NCBI RefSeq assembly: GCF_008905045.1
Contig: NZ_VWMY01000010.1
Span: 43,411 to 107,410, forward strand
DNA from: Streptomyces albicerus
GTDB lineage: Bacteria > Actinomycetota > Actinomycetes > Streptomycetales > Streptomycetaceae
Length of the DNA: 64,000 bases
Direction of reading: 5' to 3'
Shown here: piece by piece, positions 25,667 to 33,818 of the stretch
How the letters are laid out: each line of letters opens with the position of its first letter
Numbering within the stretch: the stretch's first letter is position 1
Program-made: the position numbers and the translations under genes
Notes under the pieces: model-generated
Seen by the model: only the letters and a program-made list of their open reading frames with translations
The model's database searches: none
Told to the model about the DNA's origin: nothing

Positions 25667-26167
25667 ATGGCACCTGAACAAATGGCCGAAGGGCCGGAGG
25701 CCGGATCCTCCCCGCCGCCCCCGCGCCCGCTCGACGCCATCGATCAGGACATCCTCCAGATGCTCCAGGCGGACGGCCGCGCCTCGATACGGTCCGTGGC
25801 CGAGCGCGTCCATGTGTCACGCGCCAACGCCTACGCGCGTATCAACCGCCTCGTCGAGGACGGCGTGATCCGCGGCTTCGGAGCCCGCGTCAACCACGAG
25901 CGGGCAGGGCACGGCACCTCGGCGTACATCACTCTCAAGATCGTGCAGAACACCTGGCGCACAGTGCGCGAGCAGCTGAGGGCGCTTCCCGGGGCCTCCC
26001 ACATCGCTCTGGTGGGGGGCGATTTCGACGTTCTGCTCCTGGTGCACACGCCGGACAACAGGGCGCTGCGCGAGCTGGTGCTCACACGTCTCCAGGCCAT
26101 CCCCGAAGTGCTCAGCACGCGGACGCTGCTGGTGTTCGAGGAGGAGGACCTGGAGCCACAGGGCTGA
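25667..26167 (+). CDS. bkdR: BkdR, Lrp/AsnC family regulator of bkdABC
   Basis: 166-residue leucine-responsive-type regulator. The winged helix (about 25-80) has LDAIDQDILQMLQADGRASIRSVAERVHVSRANAYARINRL. The C-terminal RAM ligand-binding domain (about 95-160) has GASHIALVGGDFDVLLLVHTPDN. The ATG at 25667 is preceded by GGGAGGCGGGGGGAC; an earlier in-frame GTG is weaker. Divergent to bkdA; members of this family sense amino acids or oxoacids and control branched-chain amino acid catabolism. Confidence 0.87.
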   Translation: MAPEQMAEGPEAGSSPPPPRPLDAIDQDILQMLQADGRASIRSVAERVHVSRANAYARINRLVEDGVIRGFGARVNHERAGHGTSAYITLKIVQNTWRTVREQLRALPGASHIALVGGDFDVLLLVHTPDNRALRELVLTRLQAIPEVLSTRTLLVFEEEDLEPQG

Positions 26168-26275
26168 CCCCGGGACGCAGCGTTGCCCCCGGGCGCTTCC
26201 TGGGCCGTTGGGACGCCTTCTTCGGGATGTCTTCCGGGATGTCTCCTCTGGGACGTCTCCTTGAGGGCGCTCCGC

Positions 26276-26866
26276 TCAGTCCTCCTGCCGGAGTCCCCCG
26301 AAGACCAGTCGCACGACCGCGTCGGCGACCTCGCGCTCGCCCATGCCCCGCCCGTCGGGGCGGTACCACTCGACGATCGAGTTGATCATCCCGAAGACCA
26401 GCCGTGTCGCGAGCCCGAACTCCACGTCGCGGCGTACGTCACCGTCGGCAGCGGCCTCCCGCAGCAGCTCGGCGACCCGGTGGTCGAAGTCCCGGCGCCG
26501 CTCCAGGGCCCAGCGCTCGGCGTCGGTGTTGCCGCGCACGCGCAGCAGCAGCGTCACATACGGCAGCTCGGTGGTGAGCACCTCGACCATGCGCCGCGTG
26601 ACGTACTCCAGGCGGTCCACGGCACGCCCCACGCGCGCGTGCTCCTCGTCGAGGATCCCGAAGAGGCCGTCGAGCGCTCGTCTGACGGCCCGGCGCAGCA
26701 GCTCCTCCTTGCCCGTCACGTGGTGGTAGATCGACGACTTGGAGATGCCGGCCGCCTTGGAGAGATGCTCCATGGAAGTGCCGTCGTAGCCCCGCTCGTT
26801 GAAAACCCGCACGGCCACGGAGAGCAGCGTCTCCGGGGTGTAAGTGTCGCGCTTGGCGGTGGTCAT
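26276..26866 (-). CDS. TetR family regulator (probable phenylacetate/acyl-CoA regulator)
   Basis: 196-residue TetR repressor. The DNA-binding domain (about 8-55) has the pattern FNERGYDGTSMEHLSKAAGISKSSIYHHVTGKEELL. The C-terminal domain is of the PaaR/FadR-like kind that often binds acyl-CoA thioesters. The ATG overlaps the stop of the 3-hydroxyacyl-CoA dehydrogenase (ATGA), so it is co-translated with a catabolic gene and divergent from paaN. The palindrome CCGACCGATCGTTCGGT in the promoter gap at 28431, repeated at 33741, is the best operator candidate. The ligand (phenylacetyl-CoA or a fatty acyl-CoA) is inference. Confidence 0.83.
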   Translation of the reverse strand: MTTAKRDTYTPETLLSVAVRVFNERGYDGTSMEHLSKAAGISKSSIYHHVTGKEELLRRAVRRALDGLFGILDEEHARVGRAVDRLEYVTRRMVEVLTTELPYVTLLLRVRGNTDAERWALERRRDFDHRVAELLREAAADGDVRRDVEFGLATRLVFGMINSIVEWYRPDGRGMGEREVADAVVRLVFGGLRQED

Positions 26867-28377
26867 GCCGTGCCCTCCCGCTTCTCGGAGGCGTACGCGT
26901 GGCGGTAGAGGGCGAGGGACGGCGCGTAGCGTCCTGAGGGGTCGCGCATGTGCAGGTCGTCCAGGACGTCGTAGGCCCAGCTCCTGCCGAGCCTGCGGCT
27001 CCATTCGAAGGGCCCCAGGGGGTAGTTGACGCCCAGGCGCATCGCCGTGTCGATGTCCTCCTCGGTGGCCACCCCCTTGGCGACGGCGTCGTGCGCGAGG
27101 TCGACGATGCGGGCCACCGTGCGGGCGACGATCAGGCCGGGCACGTCCCCGATGACGCTGACATCCTTGCCGAGCGCCTGGAAGAGCCCGGTGGCCTCGG
27201 CGAGGGTCTGCGTCTGGGTGTCCTGCGAGTGGGACAGGGCGATCCGGGTCGCCCGGCGGTAGTCGAGCGCCAGGTCGAAGTAGACGACGTCACGGAACTC
27301 GACGGCGGTCTGGCCGTCCGCGAGGGCCAGCTGGCCGCCACTCGGCAGCACCAGCCGCGTGCCGTGGTCCTCCTCGTCCTCGCGGACCTGGATGCCCGCC
27401 TCACGGATCAGCGCGAGCAGCTCGGAGGCGGGGCCCAGATCACCCTCGGCGACGACGTACGCGGGCGGCCGGACCTTCTCCGCGGTGTGCGGCTCGGGGC
27501 GCTCGCCGTCGTCTCCGTAGTCGTACCAGCCGTGTCCCGTCTTGCGGCCGTGCCGGCCCGACTCGACGAGCCGCCGCTGGGCCAGCGAGGGCGTGAACCG
27601 CACGTCCTGGAAGAAGGCCTCCCATACGGAGCGCGTGACGGACTCGTTGACGTCCTGGCCGATGAGGTCGGTCAGTTCGAAGGCACCCATCCTGAAGCCG
27701 CCCGACTCGCGCAGGATCGCGTCGATGGTGGCGGGGTCGGCGGCCTGGGCCTCGTAGACCGCGAAGGCCTCGGCGTAGAAGGGCCGCGCGATGCGGTTGA
27801 CGATGAAGCCCGGGGTGTCGGCGCAGGCGACCGGGGTCTTTCCCCAGGCGCGTGCCATCTCGTACGCGCGCGTGGCCGACGTGACGTCGGTCGCGAACCC
27901 GGAGACGACCTCCACGAGGGGCAGCAGCGGGGCGGGGTTGAAGAAGTGCAGCCCCACGAAGCGGCCGGGGTTGCGCAGGGCGCCGCCGATCGCGGTCACG
28001 GACAGGGACGAGGTGTTGGTGGCGAGCAGGCAGTCGTCCGCGACGATCTCCTCGAGCTCGCGCATCAGCTGCTGTTTGACGTCCAGCCGCTCCAGGACGG
28101 CTTCGACGACGAGACCCGAGTCGGCGAGCTCGGAGAGGCTCTCGGCGGGGCGCAGACGGGCGCGTGCGGCGTCCCGCTCGGCGCCGGTCAGCCGGTCCTT
28201 CTCGACGAGCCGGTCGATGCGTGCGCCGATCGCTTCGGCCGCGGACCGGGCGCGGCCGGGCACGGCGTCGTACAGCCGCACGGGGTGGCCCGCGACGAGC
28301 GCGACCTGAGCGATGCCCTGGCCCATGGTGCCGGTGCCGACGACGGCCACGGGGCCGGCGAGGTCGAGTGCTGTCAT
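26863..28377 (-). CDS. 3-hydroxyacyl-CoA dehydrogenase (PaaH/PaaC type)
   Basis: 504-residue monofunctional dehydrogenase that oxidises 3-hydroxyacyl-CoA with NAD. The NAD-binding motif is VAVVGTGTMGQGIAQVA near residues 9-25; the catalytic His-Glu region is HFFNPAPLLPLVEVV near 144-158. Two C-terminal dimerisation domains are present (GFIVNRIARPFY near 187 and GLIVARTVARIVDLA near 415), the double-domain layout of PaaH-type enzymes. GGGAGG precedes the ATG. Coupled to the TetR gene downstream and divergent from paaN, so a role in phenylacetate or related beta-oxidation is likely. Confidence 0.88.
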   Translation of the reverse strand: MTALDLAGPVAVVGTGTMGQGIAQVALVAGHPVRLYDAVPGRARSAAEAIGARIDRLVEKDRLTGAERDAARARLRPAESLSELADSGLVVEAVLERLDVKQQLMRELEEIVADDCLLATNTSSLSVTAIGGALRNPGRFVGLHFFNPAPLLPLVEVVSGFATDVTSATRAYEMARAWGKTPVACADTPGFIVNRIARPFYAEAFAVYEAQAADPATIDAILRESGGFRMGAFELTDLIGQDVNESVTRSVWEAFFQDVRFTPSLAQRRLVESGRHGRKTGHGWYDYGDDGERPEPHTAEKVRPPAYVVAEGDLGPASELLALIREAGIQVREDEEDHGTRLVLPSGGQLALADGQTAVEFRDVVYFDLALDYRRATRIALSHSQDTQTQTLAEATGLFQALGKDVSVIGDVPGLIVARTVARIVDLAHDAVAKGVATEEDIDTAMRLGVNYPLGPFEWSRRLGRSWAYDVLDDLHMRDPSGRYAPSLALYRHAYASEKREGTA

Positions 28378-28400
28378 GCTCGCGATCCTCCCGCACGGGG

Positions 28401-28409
28401 TTTTCCACA
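28401..28409 (+). promoter_or_regulatory. DnaA-box-like sequence
   Basis: TTTTCCACA, one base from the Streptomyces consensus TTGTCCACA, in the 148-base gap between the hydroxyacyl-CoA dehydrogenase and paaN genes. Confidence 0.35.
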
Positions 28410-28430
28410 GGTTCAGCGGACCCCCTTGTC

Positions 28431-28450
28431 CCGACCGATCGTTCGGTTAC
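28431..28450. promoter_or_regulatory. TetR-type operator candidate, site B (HCDH/paaN gap)
   Basis: CCGACCGATCGTTCGGTTAC has an internal ACCGA-TCGT-TCGGT palindrome. The first 17 bases are identical, in reverse orientation, to the site at 33741. It lies between the divergent dehydrogenase-TetR operon and paaN, the standard position for autoregulation by a TetR repressor. Confidence 0.65.
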
Positions 28451-28525
28451 TCTAACCCTGTCTGTCCATTCCTGCCCAGGTCGCGAGTTCAACGAAGAGC
28501 TCTCGAGACGAGGAGTTGGTCCCTC

Positions 28526-30217
28526 ATGGCCGCCGAACTCACCGCGCACCAGCTGATCGCCCAGCACCGGCCCACCCTCGACCAGGCGCTGGAAGCGATC
28601 CGCACGCGCGCGTACTGGTCGCCGCACCCCGAGCACCCCAAGGCGTACGGGGAGAACGGCAGCCTGGGAATGGCCGAGGGCAAGGCCGCCTTCGACGCCC
28701 TCCTGGGCGGCCGCCTCGACCTCGGCCAGCCCGGCACCGACGACTGGGCGGGCGGCGAAGTCTCGCCGTACGGGATCGAGTTGGGCGTCACGTACCCGCA
28801 CCCGGACATCGACGTCCTGCTGCCCGCCATGAAGGCCGGGCAGCGCACGTGGCGCGACGCGGGCGCGGAGATGCGCGCGGTGGTGTGCCTGGAGATCCTC
28901 AAGCGGATCAGCGACCGCACGCACGAGTTCGCGCACGCGGTCATGCACACCAGCGGCCAGGCCTTCATGATGGCGTTCCAGGCCGGCGGCCCGCACGCCC
29001 AGGACCGCGGACTCGAGGCGGTGGCGTACGCGTACGTGGAGCAGATCCGCACGCCGGACACCGCGGAGTGGACCAAGCCCCAGGGCAAGCGGGACCCACT
29101 CGCTCTGAACAAGCAGTTCACGCCCGTACCGCGCGGCGTCGCGCTGCTGATCGGCTGCAACACCTTCCCGACGTGGAACGGCTATCCGGGCCTGTTCGCC
29201 TCCCTGGCCACGGGCAACGCCGTGCTCGTGAAGCCCCACCCGCGCGCGGTGCTGCCGCTCGCGCTCACCGTGCAGGTGGCTCGGGAGGTGCTCGCCGAGG
29301 CCGGCTTCGATCCGAACCTGGTGGCGCTGGCCGCCGAGCGTCCCGGTGAGGGCATCGCCAAGACCCTGGCCACGCGGCCCGAGATCCGGATCATCGACTA
29401 CACGGGCTCGACGGCGTTCGGCGACTGGCTGGAGGCCAACGCCCGCCAGGCTCAGGTCTACACGGAGAAGGCCGGCGTCAACACGGTGCTCGTGGAGTCG
29501 ACCGACGACTACAAGGGGATGCTGTCGAACCTCGCCTTCTCCTTGTCCCTCTACAGCGGCCAGATGTGCACGACCCCGCAGAACCTGCTGATCCCCCGCG
29601 ACGGCATCCGTACGGAGGAGGGCCCCAAGTCGTACGACGAGGTGGTCGCCGACCTCGCCAGGTCGGTCGGCGGACTCCTCGGCGACGACGCTCGCGCGAA
29701 CGCCCTCCTGGGCGCGATCGTGAACCCCGACGTGAAGGCCCGCCTGGAGGCCGCGGCCGGGCTCGGCGAGGTCGCCCTCGCCTCACGGGAGATCGCCAAT
29801 CCCGAGTTCCCGGGCGCGGTGGTCCGTACGCCGGTGATCGTGAAGCTGGACGGCGCCAAGCCCGACGACGAGGCCGCCTACATGAACGAGTGCTTCGGTC
29901 CGGTGTCGTTCGCCGTCGCGGTCGACTCGGCGGCCGACGCGGTGGAGCTGCTGCGGCGGACCATCCGTGACAAGGGAGCGATGACCGTCGGCGCGTACAC
30001 GACCTCCGAGGAGGTCGACGAAGCCGTGCGGGAGGCGTGCCTGGAGGAGCCCGCCCAGCTGTCGCTGAACCTGACCGGTGGGGTGTACGTCAACCAGACG
30101 GCTGCCTTCTCGGACTTCCACGGGTCGGGCGGCAACCCGGCGGCGAACGCTGCGCTGTGCGACGGGGCGTTTGTGGCCAACCGGTTCCGGGTGGTGGAAG
30201 TCCGCAGGGAGGCGTGA
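28526..30217 (+). CDS. paaN: PaaN-type aldehyde dehydrogenase family protein
   Basis: 563-residue member of the PaaN (TIGR02288-like) branch of aldehyde dehydrogenases associated with phenylacetate degradation. Landmarks are PRGVALLIGCNTFPTWNGYPGLF near 205-227, LVKPHPRAVLPLALT near 235, DYTGSTAFGDWLEAN near 290, and SGQMCTTPQNLLIPRDG near 345-361, where the cysteine is the expected nucleophile. It lacks the C-terminal MaoC-like hydratase domain of the bifunctional PaaZ enzyme. GAGGAG lies about 11 bases before the ATG. It is the only obvious paa gene here; the ring-oxygenase genes are not in the window. Confidence 0.85.
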   Translation: MAAELTAHQLIAQHRPTLDQALEAIRTRAYWSPHPEHPKAYGENGSLGMAEGKAAFDALLGGRLDLGQPGTDDWAGGEVSPYGIELGVTYPHPDIDVLLPAMKAGQRTWRDAGAEMRAVVCLEILKRISDRTHEFAHAVMHTSGQAFMMAFQAGGPHAQDRGLEAVAYAYVEQIRTPDTAEWTKPQGKRDPLALNKQFTPVPRGVALLIGCNTFPTWNGYPGLFASLATGNAVLVKPHPRAVLPLALTVQVAREVLAEAGFDPNLVALAAERPGEGIAKTLATRPEIRIIDYTGSTAFGDWLEANARQAQVYTEKAGVNTVLVESTDDYKGMLSNLAFSLSLYSGQMCTTPQNLLIPRDGIRTEEGPKSYDEVVADLARSVGGLLGDDARANALLGAIVNPDVKARLEAAAGLGEVALASREIANPEFPGAVVRTPVIVKLDGAKPDDEAAYMNECFGPVSFAVAVDSAADAVELLRRTIRDKGAMTVGAYTTSEEVDEAVREACLEEPAQLSLNLTGGVYVNQTAAFSDFHGSGGNPAANAALCDGAFVANRFRVVEVRREA

Positions 30218-30297
30218 GCGCCCCTTGAGGGGCGTGGGGCTGTATCGATGTGCGGCTCCGCCGCGTGGGCGCGCGACCGGCCCCCGGCGGCCCGCAG
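30216..30297. repeat. Dispersed intergenic repeat, copy 3
   Basis: GAGCGCCCCTTGAGGGGCG hairpin followed by TGCGGCTCCGCCGCGTGGGC, the same two-part layout as the element at 5047. It lies directly after the paaN stop and before the convergent methyltransferase end. Confidence 0.75.
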
Positions 30298-30325
30298 CCG
30301 TACGACCGCCCGCGGCCCCCGCCCC

Positions 30326-31069
30326 TTACGAAGCACTCCAGTGGAACAGCGCCATCGCCACGCTGGTGGCGAGGTTGTAACTGGAGACCTGCGGCCGCAT
30401 CGGCAAGGACACCAAATGATCGGCACGCGCGCGTAGCTCGGGCGAGAGCCCGCTCCGCTCCGAGCCGAACGCGAGGACGGCGTCGTCCGGGAGCTTCAGC
30501 GCTCGGATGTCGTCGCCGTCCGGGTCCAGGGCGAAGACCGGGCCGGACGGCAGCTCGTCCACCGTCAGCCGTTCCACGGCGGTCGCGAAGTGCAGGCCCG
30601 CCCCGCCGCGCACGACCGTCGGATGCCAGGGGTCAAGGGTGCCGGTCGTGACGACACCCGTCGCGCCGAAGCCGGCCGCGAGGCGGATCACGGCGCCGGC
30701 GTTCCCGAGGTTGCGCGGATGGTCGAGGACGACCACGGGCGCGGTGCGGGGCGTCCGGGCCAGCGCACGCAGGTTGGCGTCGCGCGCGGGGCGTACCGCC
30801 AAGGCAGCCACCGCGGTGGGGTGCGGGCGCGGAACGAGGGCCTGGTACGTGGCCTCCGGGACCTCCGCCAGGAGGGCGTCCAGCGTGTCCCGCACGTCCG
30901 GGGCCAGTTCGTCGGCGAGGGCGAGCGTCGCCCGCCGGTCGGTGGTGACCGCCACCGGGACCTCGGCCTGGAAGCGCACGGCGTGCTTGAGGGCGTGGAA
31001 GCCGTCGAGCAGTACAGAGGTGTCGGCGAGCCGGTGCCAGGCGCTCACCGGCTCGTGGGGGGCCGTCAT
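30326..31069 (-). CDS. SpoU/TrmH family RNA 2'-O-methyltransferase
   Basis: 247-residue SPOUT-class methyltransferase. The three knot motifs are present: VVVLDHPRNLGNAGAVIRLAAGFGA near 110-134 (motif 1, Asn-Arg), VLAFGSERSGLSPELR near 203 (motif 2), and LPMRPQVSSYNLATSVAMALF near 222-242 (motif 3). The substrate may be rRNA or tRNA ribose; it cannot be read from sequence. Its ATG overlaps the stop of the HTTM gene (ATGA), so it is the third gene of a coupled operon with two membrane proteins, an unexpected pairing. Confidence 0.87.
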   Translation of the reverse strand: MTAPHEPVSAWHRLADTSVLLDGFHALKHAVRFQAEVPVAVTTDRRATLALADELAPDVRDTLDALLAEVPEATYQALVPRPHPTAVAALAVRPARDANLRALARTPRTAPVVVLDHPRNLGNAGAVIRLAAGFGATGVVTTGTLDPWHPTVVRGGAGLHFATAVERLTVDELPSGPVFALDPDGDDIRALKLPDDAVLAFGSERSGLSPELRARADHLVSLPMRPQVSSYNLATSVAMALFHWSAS

Positions 31070-32649
31070 GCGGTGAAGCCTACGTGCGTGTGCTCGGCCG
31101 TCTCCGGGGTGCGCGGAGCCTCCTTGCGCGGCCCCGGGAGCGTACCGCTGACGCGCGAAAACAGCCCTCTACGCGCGCGTGCCGTCCATCCGCCCAGGCG
31201 GCGCAGGAAGGTCGTCGGCAGGAACACCGCGTCGGCGGCGATCATCGCGAGCGAGAAGAACGGCAGACCCAGGACGACGGCGATCACGGCGTGCTCGGTC
31301 ATCATGGCCGCCAGCAGGACGTTCTTCACCCGCCGGTTGAAGAGCGTGAAGGGGAAGGCGACCTGCACGACGACCGTCCCGTACGTCACCAGCATCACCA
31401 GCGTGCCGTACTCGGTCAGCAGGTCGGAGAGGGCCGGCCAGGGGGAGAAGTAGTCCAGATGGAGCGGGTAGTAGACGGCGGTGCCGTCCTGCCAGCGCGA
31501 GCCCTGGATCTTGTACCAGCCGGCTGTCGCGTAGATCAGACAGGCCTCGGCCATGATCACGAACAGGGCGGCGTTGTGGACGAGGTTGGCGACGACGTCG
31601 AGGAAGATGCGCGGCTGGACACTCCGGGCATACCGGCCGGCCAGCCACCACAGGCCCTGTACGGCCCACAGCCCCCAGTAGATCGTCCGCCAGCCGCCGA
31701 GAAACCCGCCGTCTATCTTCCCCGCGAGGGTGGCTGCGGCCAGGGCTAGGCCGAGCACGGTCCACAGGGCGGGACCGACCCGGTCCGTGGAATTGCCCCG
31801 GTCCGGGGAACCGACCCTGTCCGGGCCAAAGCCCTCTCCACGCGCGCGTGCATCCCGTGCTTCCCGAGCATCCTGCGCTTCGCGTGCATCCCGCGCTGCC
31901 CGTGCAAGGCGTTCCCGTCGCTCGTCCAGTGACCAGACCTGGCCGCAGCGCGTGAGCACCAGGTAGATCGCCATCAGGTGGATGACGTTGTCGCCGCCGT
32001 CTCCCATGAAGACGCTGCGGTTCTGCAGGGAGAGCACGCCGATCAAGAAGAGCACGGACATGGTTCGCGTGCGCCAGCCGAGCATCAGCAGGGCGCTGGA
32101 CAGCACGGCGAGCGCGTAGACGATCTCGAACCACACCTGGCTGTTGGCCCACATGAGAGCCGTGAAGGAGTGGTTGCTCGCGATGAGCTGCTGGGCCAGG
32201 TCCCAGCTCCAGGGGCCGTCGGGACCGTACATCTCCTGGCGGTGCGGGAACTCGCGCAGCAGGAACAGCAGCCAGGTCGCGGAGAAGCCGATGCGGATCA
32301 CGGCGGTCTGGTACCGGCCGAGGGCCTCGCCCGTGACGCGCGCGATGGTCTGCCCGAGCGTCCGGTCGAGGCGGTGCTTGCGGTCGAAACGGTTGATCCG
32401 GCTGGTGAGACGGTCGCGACCGGGGTTGCTCAGCCGATCGCGACTGAGGCTGCTCGTCCGGGTGGGGTCGGGCTTGCTCATCCGGTCGGGGCCGGGGCCG
32501 CCTATCGGGTTGCGGTCAGGGTCGCTCGTCCCGTCGGGGCCGGCGCCGCTCACCGCCTTGCGCGCGGGGTCGCTCGTCCGGTCGGGGCCGGGACCACCCA
32601 TCGGGTTGCGGTCAGGGTCGCTCGTCCGGTTGCGGTCAGGGTCGCTCAT
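31066..32649 (-). CDS. HTTM (vitamin K-dependent carboxylase-like) membrane protein
   Basis: 527-residue polytopic membrane protein of the HTTM family. The N-terminal ~80 residues are built of repeated Asp-Pro-Asp-Arg-rich units (TSDPDRNPMGGPGPDR type) encoded by tandem DNA repeats. The membrane core begins near 110 (AVIRIGFSATWLLFLLREFPHR, a typical HTTM opening) and has about ten hydrophobic segments, interrupted by a charged Arg/Asp/Ala-rich loop near 255-305. GWYKIQGSRWQDGTAVYYPL near 398 is a conserved HTTM motif. The start overlaps the DUF5819 stop (ATGA). SdpB of Bacillus belongs to the same family and works with a soluble partner, SdpA; no SdpC-like toxin gene is visible here. Confidence 0.85.
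   Translation of the reverse strand: MSDPDRNRTSDPDRNPMGGPGPDRTSDPARKAVSGAGPDGTSDPDRNPIGGPGPDRMSKPDPTRTSSLSRDRLSNPGRDRLTSRINRFDRKHRLDRTLGQTIARVTGEALGRYQTAVIRIGFSATWLLFLLREFPHRQEMYGPDGPWSWDLAQQLIASNHSFTALMWANSQVWFEIVYALAVLSSALLMLGWRTRTMSVLFLIGVLSLQNRSVFMGDGGDNVIHLMAIYLVLTRCGQVWSLDERRERLARAARDAREAQDAREARDARARGEGFGPDRVGSPDRGNSTDRVGPALWTVLGLALAAATLAGKIDGGFLGGWRTIYWGLWAVQGLWWLAGRYARSVQPRIFLDVVANLVHNAALFVIMAEACLIYATAGWYKIQGSRWQDGTAVYYPLHLDYFSPWPALSDLLTEYGTLVMLVTYGTVVVQVAFPFTLFNRRVKNVLLAAMMTEHAVIAVVLGLPFFSLAMIAADAVFLPTTFLRRLGGWTARARRGLFSRVSGTLPGPRKEAPRTPETAEHTHVGFTA
32400..32649. repeat. Degenerate tandem repeats encoding Asp-Pro-Asp-Arg-rich N terminus
   Basis: On the plus strand the motif GGTTGCGGTCAGGGTCGCTC recurs about every 27-84 bases, mixed with GGTCGGGGCCGG units. 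The repeats are in frame in the HTTM gene and give PDR/PDRN tracts. They look like recent slippage expansion. Confidence 0.75.
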
Positions 32650-33536
32650 CGGGCGCTCGCCTCCGCCCCCGTGGACGCCGTGGACCCCGTGGGCCGCGTC
32701 CCTGCCGCCCGGTCGGTCTCCGAGACCAGCCACCAGGGGAGCTGGCGGAAGATGGGCTTGTCGGACACCTGCTCCTGGCTCCACTTCGGAGGCGGCACAT
32801 TGGTCGTACGGGAGCGGACCTGGACCTGTCGCACGACGGCGCCGCGGCCACCCGCCTGCTCGCGGTCGAGACGCAGGACCACGATGCGGCGCAGATAGCG
32901 CTCGGAGAGGGCTCCGCGCAGGCCGCTCGGACGGTTCTGGTTGTCGTGCGTCGCCACGAAGAAGTCCCAGGCCCTGCGCAACTCGTTCTGCTGGGTGTGG
33001 CTGGGCAGCAGATTGCCGTCGATGGCCGCGCCGTCCAGCGCGGAGAGGTCGTACCAGCCGGTCGTTCTGACATCGCCGTCCGCGGTGCGTACCTCCGCGC
33101 GGACCTGGACCGCGATGTTCTGCTGCAGCGGGTTGGGCGCGAAGAGCTTCCAGTTCTGCTCGAACTCGGGGTAGACCCACTCGTCGATCGCCCGCCCGTG
33201 CTGCTTGGTGACCGTGTTCGACGGCGCGACATGTAGGAACACCATGCCGAGGTGCGCACAGGCGGCGACCGCGACGACGGCGAGGGCGAGCGCGGCGGCG
33301 ATCTGGAACGGGACGGAGAGGGCGGCTATGCCGGAGGGAGGAGGGGGATCGACGGGAGAGGGACCGGCGAGACCGGGACCGGGACCGGCGGAAGGTGCCT
33401 CTTCGTGCTGACGCGGGATCCCGACGCGCGCCTCACCCGGGGTCGCCCGACCGTTCGGCGGAGGGCCGCCGGGGGCGGTGGCCGCGGGCTCGCCCGGCAC
33501 GGGCCGGGCGTTCGAGCCCTCGTCGTACGCGTCCAT
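32646..33536 (-). CDS. DUF5819 family membrane-anchored protein
   Basis: 296 residues. A Pro/Gly/Ala-rich N-terminal cytoplasmic segment (1-70) precedes one membrane helix (about 72-100, VPFQIAAALALAVVAVAACAH). An outer domain follows with WVYPEFEQNWKLFAPNPLQQN near 128-148, the DUF5819 hallmark, and RRIVVLRLDRE near 230. This family is regularly found next to HTTM proteins, and the pair resembles SdpA-SdpB. The ATG at 33536 is preceded by GGGGCGGG. Stop overlaps the HTTM start. Function unknown. Confidence 0.82.
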   Translation of the reverse strand: MDAYDEGSNARPVPGEPAATAPGGPPPNGRATPGEARVGIPRQHEEAPSAGPGPGLAGPSPVDPPPPSGIAALSVPFQIAAALALAVVAVAACAHLGMVFLHVAPSNTVTKQHGRAIDEWVYPEFEQNWKLFAPNPLQQNIAVQVRAEVRTADGDVRTTGWYDLSALDGAAIDGNLLPSHTQQNELRRAWDFFVATHDNQNRPSGLRGALSERYLRRIVVLRLDREQAGGRGAVVRQVQVRSRTTNVPPPKWSQEQVSDKPIFRQLPWWLVSETDRAAGTRPTGSTASTGAEASAR

Positions 33537-33686
33537 CCCGCCCCGTTCCCCGATGTCTGTCCGATTCCGTCGCCGGCCCGCGAGGCGGCATACCGTCCGC
33601 GCGGCACCACGCCGCGACGGTCGCACCGGAACGGTACTCAGGCGCACCCGCCCGGCACAGCCCCAAGGGACACAGCGGCCACGAGG

Positions 33687-33695
33687 TTATCCACA
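33687..33695 (+). promoter_or_regulatory. DnaA box
   Basis: TTATCCACA, the perfect 9-mer of the general DnaA box, in the gap before the acyl-CoA dehydrogenase gene. Confidence 0.55.
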
Positions 33696-33738
33696 GTGGT
33701 TGACACCTTACGGCCCCACCCGACCCTCGAACCGTACT

Positions 33739-33757
33739 TACCGAACGATCGGTCGGC
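33739..33757. promoter_or_regulatory. TetR-type operator candidate, site C (acyl-CoA dehydrogenase)
   Basis: TTACCGAACGATCGGTCGG is the reverse complement of site B over 17 consecutive bases. It lies about 125 bases before the GTG of the acyl-CoA dehydrogenase gene. Confidence 0.65.
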
Positions 33758-33818
33758 CACTCGCCCACAGTCCGGGGCCGCGGGGCGACGACAGCCGGTC
33801 CACGCCGTTCCCTTCTTG

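Noticed and set aside
32400..32649. CRISPR-like array
   Set aside because: Repeats are in frame in a membrane protein gene, units and spacers are irregular, and no cas genes exist in the window.
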